From Tillandsia leiboldiana (taxonomy: Eukaryota; Streptophyta; Magnoliopsida; Poales; Bromeliaceae): a DNA stretch of 64,000 nt. A program made the translations under genes and the position numbers. Location of the stretch: assembly GCA_029204045.2 (NCBI GenBank), contig JAQNDB010000252.1, forward strand, positions 1 through 64,000. The letters run 5' to 3'. Under the pieces are notes generated by a model. That model made no database searches. It was not told the DNA's origin and was given only the letters and a program-made list of their open reading frames with translations. How positions within the stretch are numbered: the stretch's first letter is position 1; each line of letters starts with the position of its first letter. Of the stretch, positions 55,339-64,000 are shown piece by piece.

Positions 55339-58300
55339 TGTCACGCCCCGGGGTTTGTTTTAGCGGAAACGATTCATAAAAGTCGAATGTTTGACGTGTA
55401 AAAATTTTTTTTTTTTGTTTAAAAGAGAACCCCTCTTCCCCGGCACGTGCCCAGACCCGCCACACATATAGGATCACTCTGCAACGGACGGAGTCTCCCC
55501 TGTATGTGCACGGCGTAGCGTTCAGTTCATGCTCCAACATACTCAGCCAATCAATCACAACAATTAACCAGCATTCTAAACTAATAACAGAAGAACCTAT
55601 GGCCGGTAAATTTGGAAAGGATAAATCCACAGTTTTGGAGGAGCGCCTACCCGGCGCTTACGTTTTGAAAGCTAGTTCCGAAATTAGCATAAATCCACAG
55701 GGTTTTGAAAGCGGTGTCCACCCGACACCAAGTTTTGAAATTCCTTTCGCAATCCATAAATCCACAGGGTTTTGAAACCGGTGCCCACACGACACTTAGA
55801 TTTTAAAAACAGTTTTCGCAATCTTTTCTTTGGCTTCTGCCTTTTTGATTTTTAAAATGGCCGATAGAGATAAAAGGGAAAAAATATTCCACCAGGGGCG
55901 CTAAATGTAGCCCGTACCGACATCCACGCCGACCCCACGAGGGTATCGCGAACCACTCACATAACTACAAAGTAGTGAAAAGCGAGAATAAAAGAATAAA
56001 CACAGTCCAGGGTCCCCAGCGACCCAGCTGCTCCTGTCCCGTCCTCACCACCGCCTACCTCTCTCCCCGTCTGGACCCTGTCACGAAGTGGGATGTCAGT
56101 GACGCAGAAACAGTAAAGCATGAGAATATAGTAAAACAAACCGTGAAAACAACTGGAGCAACCACCCTCCCAAGGAGGAAAGGCAACCTGTACCCCTGCA
56201 TCCTGTAATACCCGGCCGCGTCGGTCCATTACCGACGGCCCCTTACCGTACCTGCAACACCGCGACCGCGCCGGACAACTAAACCGGCGGGTCGCTCCGC
56301 TCGCACCTAGGCGCCTCAACCCCACAACTAATAAGGGGCCCCCACTACGACACCTCGTGGGTATACACGGGTTCTACGACCTCTTTTCCGGAAAAGTGTT
56401 TAGACGGGGCACTAATGCCGATTTACCGAACAAAAATCCAATTCCCGATCTACGAGGGTCTACGGAACTCTAACAAGGTGCCTAGTAGGTGTGCAAACAC
56501 TGTCTAAAGACAGCCAGCGGTTACAATTAACACATTGGTCCATAATATACTTGAATTTGCATAAAACCTTAAATTGACGGCTTGTTTCGACTCGTTCTTG
56601 AAATCCGGGAATCCAAAAGCTGCGCCGTAAATTTCAGCGCGTCTGTTACGACAAGACCAAGGCCGTGCTCACAAGTTTGGACTGACGCGGATCCCGAGGG
56701 CAAGGTTGGCCCAACAATTGCTAAGTCCAAAAAGCAGCTATGCCACAACTTAACCTATACATGATCAACTCAGAGCCTAATTGGAGCATGGTGCTAAATG
56801 ATGACCGAGAAGGGTGGTGCTCACCTGCGGCTTGCCGGAGATCGGCCGGAGGGGTTGGCCGGAGATGCTCTCGAGTGCAATCTCGGGTGCAACTGTGCAG
56901 ATCAAAATCCCGACGTTAGTAAACCCATGCAAAGCCACCAGTGACCTTAGAATGTGTGAATGGGCTTACCTGCACCTTTGGCCGGCGTCTGGAAGAGACG
57001 ACGACGTGCGGCGGCGGAGCTCGGCCGAGGTCAATGGCCTCTAATGGCGGATTCCGGCCAAGCTTCTCCGAGCCGGTGCAACTTGGACCAAAAGCCGTGT
57101 CTCAACACTACGGAGCTCGGTGCAGTGGTGGCCGGCGTCCGAAGGCGGCGGCGGCGCCTGACGGCGGCGATCGGCCAAAGTGCCAAAAACCCGGTTTCTA
57201 GGGTTGGCTCGCGCGGCCCCGATCTTGATCCGATCGCCCTCCAACCTCGTGGGGATGTTGCAGTCGTTGAAAGGGAAAGATGCAACGGGGTTGATCTCGA
57301 CCTTGTCGGCCGGATGAAGCCCGCGTCCGCGATCGGTCAAGAAAACGATAATCCGGCGATGATGGTCCCCCGCCGGAGATCGGGACGACGGCGCCGGCTG
57401 GGCCTGCACCCGAGAGGTCCTCTCGGTGTCAGCAATCCCTTGGTAGAGTCTAGGTGCAAGAATAACAAGAAGAACCTAAGAGCTTACCTCGCCGGAAAAC
57501 CAAGAAGAAGGAGGGAACGGCCGCGGCGGCGCGCGGCGGCGGCTGGGTCCGAGGTCACCTTGGCTCGGATGCGGCTTCACGAGGGACCTCACCAGACCGG
57601 GTTTTGACCCTCCAAGACCTCCCTGGACACCCTCTCTCCGAGTCACCCGAATCAAGAGGTGTCTTGATCTTCTTCTTCTCCGGCGACGTGGAGGCGGCGC
57701 CGGCGCTAGCTTCGGTTGCGCGGAGCACGCAGAGAGGGGAGGAGGTTGCTGGAGGTGCGGCTGGGGCTCGGGGGAATCTAGGGTTTCAAGAACCCTAGCC
57801 GTATGTGCATGTATATATATATGTATATACTAGGTCACCTTTGCACAATTGCAATAACACCCCTCCCCACTTGGTATTTGCAGTACAGTCCTTCACCGTA
57901 CTTAAGTCTCACACTCAAGTCCCTCCTCATGCAGTGGCACGCTTTACGAGGCAGGTTTCATAGGGTATGAGGTGCAAAAGTCGCATTTTTCGCTGTATTT
58001 TATGCTTTTCGAGGCGATCCGGTCGTCGAAACGGAAAAATGGACTGCGCCATGGCGTCCGGCTCGACGAGACCTATCAGGTAGCGATTTCAATTTTTCGA
58101 AGAACTGCCCGGATAAAATCTCGGTCCATAATAACTGTGTCAACATGCAGTTTTCGCGCTCTTCGAGATTCCAGAGTCGTCAAACAGAATTTTCGACTGC
58201 GCTATTGCGTTCAGAACATCGGAGCCGTTCAAATCGACTACCTGAAATGCTATGTTCGGATTCCGAACAGTGAGTTAGTCAACGTTGTATTCGTCAGGTC

Positions 58301-58662
58301 CCGAAAATCAGGGTTACTGTTCATATACAGTAATTCACTTAAGTGACCTCTGCGCAGACCACTGTTATATTGGTCGCGGTAATTTTGCCCGCTTCTTCGC
58401 TGACTTTTGGAAGATCCGACCGTCAGATCGAAAAGTGCTGAATATAAATCTCGCTCAGTTCGACGAGACGATCGCAACGGTCAACTCGGATTTCCAAGAT
58501 CATGTCCGGATTGGAAAGTAGCCTTTTTGTCTCGTAAAACGTGCAACTCGCACACTGGCGATTGACTAGATAAATCAACATAGGTCTTTTGAATTCAATA
58601 TAAACCCGGTCAAAATTCACTTTTAGACTATTTGTTAAAATAAAATATTTAGAGTTTTTACA
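55339..58662 (-). repeat. Element F 5' LTR with 481-bp deletion
   Basis: It matches 49024-52829 except that 50082-50562 is missing at 56396/56397. The break lies exactly at the end of the palindrome CTTTTCCGGAAAAG, with an AG microhomology. The lost part includes the GGTGGCCAAACCGC block. Confidence 0.95.
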
Positions 58663-59590
58663 GTTGGAGAGACGCTGTTGTTCTTTATAGATGGAGGTCA
58701 CCGATGCATCATCATCGGAAGTTGATGGAGGAGCTTGTTGTGCTGCTTGTGCTGGTTTGACTGGAGGTGTTGCTTGCTATGCAGAGGTTGTTGCTTGTGG
58801 TTGAGCTTGTCGTCGGCGAGGAGGTGATGGGGGCTCATCTTGTTTCATGGAGAGAGACTTCACTATTGTCGTTTCATTGATTGTACCTAGACTGTGCATG
58901 TAGGAGCTTGCACTTGTGTCGACTTTAAATTTCCGAAAGATGCGCATAATTATCATAGGATAGGGGAGTCTCTCTGATGGGTGAGCATGTTCCACATAGC
59001 GTGCCATCCTTGACCAGATGAGGTAAGGAATGTTTAAATTTGCTCCCATTGCCGCTGTGGGGTTTCCAAGAAGATAAAGAAATAGCATCCTGTCCCATCG
59101 ACGAACTTTTGTATTCATGTTTGGAAGAATGTTATAGCAAACAATGAAGTTCACATAGCGATACTCCGGTCGAAGCTCTTTGGAAAAGACGGAATTTCCT
59201 GTCGACAGAGTATCTGGAAGACAAATTCCATTAACTACCACTCTCCAGGAGTTGGTGGAGAAGATTTGACTTTTCAGATAATGAGGTCCATCAACTCTGG
59301 CCTTCATCCCTAACACCTCTCCAATCAGTTGAGGTGTGATTTTGATCTTGACATTTTTAACTGATGTTTGAAATTCCCGACGTCCGTCCTCCTGATCAAT
59401 TAGACTTGAAGCATTTTGATAAAACATTCTTACGGAATGGAGACAATACCCAGTGGACTCAGGGAAACTGCAGATGGGACCAAGACCAGTCTGTTCATAC
59501 AGAGTCCCAAAGAGTGTAGATCGTTCTTTCAGTGCTTTGATATTGACATGCCTTTCGCCAATGCACTCCCTTTACTCAAAATCCTTGATC
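58663..59590 (-). pseudogene. Copia-2 envelope-like ORF, main conserved part
   Basis: An open frame of 216 residues (59427-58777) holds the conserved globular domain labelled in plant databases as 'putative plant transposon protein', common in the third ORF of Sireviruses. Motif patches include RRWDRMLFLYLLGNP and RLPYPMIIMRIFRKF. A proline/glutamine-rich tail follows, with a premature stop near 58777 before the coiled-coil end, which is separated by F (48878-49023). Upstream of 59427 the frame stays open to about 59575, then a stop and the E insertion. It is broken and its function is unknown. Confidence 0.72.
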
Positions 59591-60509
59591 TGTCACGCCC
59601 CGGGGGTTTCATTAGTCGGAAGGCGACCACTGAAAAGATTTGAATTGGTGTATATGTATTTTTTTTTTATTATTATTTTTTTGAAACCAAACTCCCCGGT
59701 GCGTGCCCAGACCCGCCGCATATACAAATTCACTCTGCGAACGGGCAGAGTCTCCTTTGTATATGCACGGCGTCCCGAATACAATAACCAAGCAACCGTC
59801 ACTTTAACCACACTAGTTCAACAGTCGGATACATACAATTAATTTCCATAAATATTAACGAGGCCGTCAAGTTTTGAAAGGATAAATCCACAAGTTTTAA
59901 AGCGGTGCCCACACGGCATCCAGGTTTTTCAAAACGGTTTCTCGAAATCCATAAATCCGCAGGGTTTTGAAATGGTGCCCACACGACACCCAGATTTTTA
60001 AAACAGTTTTCACAATTCATAAATCCACAGGGTTTTAAAATGGTGCCCACACGACACCAAGATTTTTAAAACAGTTTTCGAAATGTTTTCTTTTTCTTTT
60101 CTTTGGTAGTTTAAAAGTGGCCAGTAGGGAAAAGCAAAACGATCATCCACAAAGGTAATAAAAAGGATAGTCCAACATCCACATCGAACCCACAAGGGTA
60201 TCGCAATCCACATAGTAAGCCACTACTAAGTAATGAAATGAGCAGAAAAGGGATACATACAGCCTATGGTCTCGAAGGGCCAAAAGTACTCCTGTCACGG
60301 CCTCACCGTCGCCCTCGCTCTCACACCCGAAGGAACCTGTCACAGAGTGGGAAGTCAGCGACACAAGGTATAAAAGACGAAATGCAGGGAGACTGTAACT
60401 AAAGCAAACCGTAAGAAAACCAGCATAACCGCCCTCTGCATCGTGCGATCGACGATGTCCCCTCCCCCTGCAAAACCCGAACCGGGCACCTGCCTCGGCA
60501 ACCCAGACC

Positions 60510-60880
60510 GAGCACTAACCTCAAGAAGGAAAACCGAACCGAGCACCAACCTCGGGAAAAAAAACCGAACCGAGCACCAACCTAGAGAAAGAAAACCAAA
60601 CCGAGCACCAACCTCGGGAAAGAAAACCGAACCGAGCACCAACCTCGGGAAAGAAAACCAAACCGAGCACCAACCTCGAGAAAGAAAACCGAACCGAGCA
60701 CCAACCTCGGGAAAGAAAGCCAAACCGAGCACCAACCTCGAGAAAGAAAACCAAACCGAGCACCAACCTCGGGAAAGAAAACTAAACCGAGCACCAACCT
60801 CGAGAAAGAAAACCAAACCGAGCACCAACCTCGGGAAAGAAAACTAAACCGAGCACCAACCTCGGGAAACCGGACCGAGC
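60510..60880 (-). repeat. 31-bp hairpin array in the E LTR
   Basis: About 12 units at exact 31-bp spacing (60510, 60541, 60572 and so on), each with CCGAG-CACCAAC-CTCGG (some stems with AGAG or CGAG changes), joined by GGAAAGAAAACC. C and D have about five related units. Open frames on both strands come from the repeat. Confidence 0.92.
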
Positions 60881-61081
60881 ACCTACCTCGGTAAACCACG
60901 CCGAGCACCTACCCCGACGGGTCGCACCGCTCACACCTTGGCGCCTCAAACCCCCCACCTATGGGGGCCCCCACTACGTCACCTCGTGGGTATACACGGG
61001 TCATCGACCACTTTTCTGGAAAAGCACACCCTTTGCGGTGGCCAAACCGCGGGTGCGCGTGCTGCAGCCTCGAGCATCGTA

Positions 61082-61279
61082 ACCAAGTACAAAAAACGAA
61101 ACCAACAATAATGAACCAAGTACCCAAAGAGAAACCAACAATAATGAACCAAGTACCCAAAACGAAACCAACAATAATGAACCAAGTACCCAAAACGAAA
61201 CCAACAATAATGAACCAAGTACCCAAAACGAAACCAACAATAATGAACCAAGTACACAAAACGAAACCAACAATAATGA
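61082..61279 (-). repeat. 33-bp tandem array in the E LTR
   Basis: Six copies at exact 33-bp spacing of a unit containing ACCAAGTACCCAAAACGAAA and CAACAATAATGA. D has a single copy (44038-44073). It is a recent expansion. Confidence 0.92.
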
Positions 61280-61609
61280 ACCATAGAGATCATCACAGAT
61301 TACCACAGTTAGTTGAGAAGTTGAAATATATTTACAGTTTTTAAATCCCGACGCTAAACCTCAGAACGAGTACCCACCACATGATAATCATGACAGTAAC
61401 GAAATTGCGCATAAAGGGGTTCTAAGGGTGTACCCACCTGAAGCGCGAAGAAGAAGATGTGCGAAAACTCCAGTTAAAACACTCCCTTGTGCCCGAAGAA
61501 GATCTACAGTAAAACTTATCGTTAAAAACATCGTCGCGGTTAAAAACACTCAAAAACGGGGTGAAACGGGCCAAAAACAGAGCTTCTGGACCCTCAAACA
61601 GAAGACTGG

Positions 61610-62060
61610 TGCACGGGTCCATGCGTGGACCGGGTTCACGACGCAGGACAGCCGGGGCGCAGACCGGGAGCACGCCACAGCGGCGGACCGCTGCGGCATG
61701 GGCCGGGCCGCGCACGGGCGGAAGCACGAGCCGGGTCCACGCGATTGGGCTGCGGGGGCGTGCACCGAGTGCACGCCGAAACGGTGGGCCGCGCGACCTG
61801 GCGCACGCTTTCGTGCGCCGGGTCCGCGCCCCTGGGCCCGGTAGCCGTGAACCGGGTGCACGCCAGGTCTGGTGGACCGCTTGGCCTGGCGCACGTAACC
61901 GTGCACCGGGTTCGCGTCGCTGGGTCCGAAATCCGTGCACCGGGTGCACGCCGGGTCTGGTGGACCGCGTGGCCTGGCGCAGGCAACCGTGCATCGGGTT
62001 CGCGCCGCTGGGTCCAGAATCCGTGAACCGGGTGCACGCCGGGTCTGGTGGACCGCGTGA
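61610..62060 (-). repeat. GC-rich minisatellite in the E LTR
   Basis: Units of about 85-95 bp around ACCGGGTGCACGCCGGG and GGTGGACCGCGTGGCCTGGC, the counterpart of 37370-37690 in C and 44420-44770 in D. Frames in all registers look non-coding. Confidence 0.75.
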
Positions 62061-63129
62061 CCTGTTTCTTCCGGATGAACAGTACTTCGACCCCTTTTTC
62101 GGCTCCGGTTGCGACGCCGCGACCCCGGCGACGGCGGCGACGACCCCGCGGACATGACAACAGCGGCGGCGGCCTCCCGTTCAACAACCCACGACACCGA
62201 CAAAAAGGAAAACCCTAGACCGAAATTAAACGAAAAGACCCGAACTGCTTACCTCGCTTTCGCCGGAGGAGGAGGAGAAGGAGGATCGTCCGCCCCTCGC
62301 TCGTTCGATCCCGTAGAAAGAGCGATTGTTCCTCCCCTCTCCCCGTTTCGCCGCCACGGTTCTTTACGCCCAACGTCGGATGGTGGAAAGAAGGTAGGAG
62401 GAGGGTTGGGGTTTCTCCCGCACTCCTCAGGAGAGCCCTAACGCACGAACCCAAAGGGATGAGAAGTAGGAAAAATAAGTTCAAATCCCCAAAATCGAAA
62501 CCTAAACGATCGGGTGCGAACCAGCGGTCCAATTTTACCTCGAAAAACATGCCGATCGCCCGCACGCCTTGCGATGCACCCGAAACCGCTAATAACTTCA
62601 AAAAATTATTCTGGGAGGTCCCGGAGTCCGAAATCAAATCCGATCGCACTGCCGCTCATCATTTTGCGGCCCCTACCACCTAAAAATATCCACAAACCCC
62701 GACGATCAGCCCAAAAATTCTCAAATTTCAACCCCCCTCCCTAATAATTAAGAAGATCCAATTAAGATCAAAACGGAAAACCGGAGGGTCGAGGGACCAC
62801 CCACTCAATAAAATAACCCACTGACATAAAAAGATGAAAAGTCCGATCACAGCAGGATCCCGTCCGATCATCTCGAAAAGCGTGCTGGCCACTTAGCACG
62901 GAAACTGGTGCACAACACAAAGGCAAACGCTTTGACCCCCATTCCGGGAAATCCGTAAATCGGAATCCGAATCCGGTCGCTTTGCCGTTCTCCATTTTTC
63001 GAGCTCAAACGAGGAAAAAAACTCGCGGTCCAGACCCAGTCCTTTGCCGAAAACACCGTGAAGAGTCTCCCCAATAATCCCGTCATAAAACGAAGGTATA
63101 CAAAGGCATCGGAACGCAAGAGTACTACA

Positions 63130-63142
63130 TCACTCACCACTT
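63130..63142 (-). other. Element E polypurine tract
   Basis: The minus strand reads AAGTGGTGAGTGA before the LTR start TGTAGTACTC; hairpin AGTTTCGAGGACGAAACT upstream (63150-63167). Confidence 0.85.
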
Positions 63143-63165
63143 AAAAGAAGTTTCGTCCTCGAAAC

Positions 63166-64000
63166 TTAACCCTGGTCCGCAACGAATAAATCTGGGTAGC
63201 ACTCCCTCATCTTTGACTCTAGTTCCCACGTCGCTTCACGTCCTTCCTGGTTGGTCCACAGCACCTTCACATGGGGGATCGTCCGGTTGCGCAACCCTTT
63301 CTGTCCTCTCATGCTGAGATCCGCACCGGTGTTCCGTCGAAGCTCAGGTCCTCTCTAAGCTCAAAAATAGTGACCATCCATCACCCACATCAAGTACGCA
63401 GGTCCGAAGCATATTTTTGAAAATCCGGTTCACTCGCTCGGACTGCCCGTCGGTCTGGGGGTGAAACGTCATGCTGAAGTGTGGTTTAGTCTCTAGAGCT
63501 TGTTGTAATCCTTGCCAAAGGTTCGACACAAGCCGAGTGTCTCTAGCCCACGTCGTATGGATGGGTGGGAGAAGAGCCGACTTCGTCAATCGAGCTACTA
63601 TGACTCAAACCGCATTGCGTCCTTGAATATCTTCGTATCACCCGGATGCGCCGTATAGGGGGCGCAGTGCGCCTCCAACAATATCTCTTCTTTCAACTCT
63701 GGCAGCTTTGGTAAGCAATTTCGCCCTCGAAAATGCGTTGCGTCGTTCGCACTCGCCGAAGGGTCGCTCGCGTGGTCCGGGGGTCTTGCCTCGAATAAGC
63801 TGTATCTGTGCGCCTGTTTCCTGACCTCCTAGGGTTGGCTCGACCATCAACGACAAAAGTCGCGCGACAGTACCGGTCCTGCTGAGTACTCACGCTCATC
63901 GGTCCCCCCCCCCTCGGTTTGACCCTTCCTGCTCATAACATTCGCTACCACACTTGCTTTTCCCCTGGGTGATACTGAATGGACAAACCGAGTCCTTCAG
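63166..64000 (-). pseudogene. pol: Element E pol end: integrase and chromodomain pieces
   Basis: Chromodomain end with VKVLWTNQEGREATWELE, stop at 63166-63168. The integrase piece at 63589-63344 has RDTRLVSNLWQGLQQAL, HPQTDGQSERVNR and ends GDGWSLFLSLERT, sharing both junctions with C and D. An extra deletion near 63628 joins this to sequence matching C's 41990 region. It is inactive and continues beyond the window. Confidence 0.83.

Larger units (their letters stand above)
49024..58662 (-). mobile_element. Element F: TR-GAG-like non-autonomous retrotransposon
   Basis: Complete element with LTRs 49024-52829 (3806 bp) and 55339-58662 (3324 bp; one 481-bp deletion), interior 52830-55338 (2509 bp), primer site and polypurine tract. 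The only frame is a gag-like ORF (53996-55003); there is no protease, RT or integrase. That fits the TR-GAG class described in plants. Outside the deletion and homopolymer runs I noticed no substitution between the LTRs, so it is the youngest element here. LTR motifs are shared with C, D and E, whose family may have supplied enzymes. Confidence 0.92.
59591..63129 (-). repeat. Element E 3' LTR
   Basis: 3539 bp, TGTCACGCCCCGGGGG...AGTACTACA. It is longer than the LTRs of C and D mainly because of two expanded tandem arrays (60510-60880 and 61082-61279). R/U5 stem at 59715-59772; the palindrome has one mismatch (CTTTTCTGGAAAAG, 61011-61024). Confidence 0.92.
59591..64000 (-). mobile_element. Element E: chromovirus-type derivative, family of C and D
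   Basis: 3' LTR 59591-63129 and the start of the interior (integrase/chromodomain end) running off the window. It is inserted in copia-2's envelope-like region; TGATC (59586-59590) is the candidate duplication. It shares pol deletion junctions with C and D and has a further deletion of its own near 63628. Confidence 0.9.

Overview
This 64 kb window is intergenic DNA from a repeat-rich plant nuclear genome, most likely a flowering plant; the species cannot be told. Evidence: a Ty1/copia element of the plant-specific Sirevirus type, several very long-LTR Ty3/gypsy-type elements with initiator-tRNA-Met primer sites, and no host gene, tRNA or rRNA gene that I can recognise. All recognisable coding potential belongs to retrotransposons. 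Most long open frames are accidents of GC-rich or tandemly repeated DNA.

The window reads as one nested stack, deduced from LTR ends (TG...CA), primer sites, polypurine tracts and 5-bp target duplications. The oldest layer, element G (+ strand, 33089-36251), is a LARD-like gypsy derivative extending past both window ends. Copia-1 (- strand, 1-10320 plus 32542-33088) lies in G's internal region. Element A (10321-32536, - strand, duplication ATAAG) sits in copia-1's 5' LTR, and element B (14620-24886, + strand, duplication CTACA) sits in the last 5 bp of A's 3' LTR. A (LTR 4.3 kb, interior 3.35 kb) and B (LTR 3.415 kb, interior 3.44 kb) have the proportions of large retrotransposon derivatives (LARDs). 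On the right, element C (+ strand, from 36252) cuts G's LTR, D (- strand, 42904-46944) cuts C's 3' LTR, copia-2 (- strand, from 46945) cuts D, and both F (49024-58662, duplication GTTGG) and E (from 59591) cut copia-2's envelope-like region. That is five layers.

No element here has an intact pol. Copia-1 keeps a nearly complete but frameshifted gag-pol. C, D and E are chromovirus-type copies sharing the same internal pol deletions, so they look like a non-autonomous lineage that multiplied after losing pol. F has a single intact gag-like frame and no pol (TR-GAG-like). A, B and G carry only reverse-transcriptase relics or none. All would need enzymes supplied in trans.

The most notable content is non-coding. 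Nearly every family carries stem-loops, often tandem, with conserved loops and compensatory stem changes: eight UGGAUU-loop hairpins in the copia leader; a palindrome-loop stem resembling a retroviral dimer-initiation site in the leaders of A and B; twin CAGUUU-loop hairpins at their U5 ends; hairpin arrays inside B; and a long covarying R/U5 stem in C, D, E and F. Copia-1 also appears to hold a second copy of its LTR promoter module (paired GATCCGGATC palindromes plus a TATA box) followed by an intron-like segment, just upstream of its envelope-like remnant.
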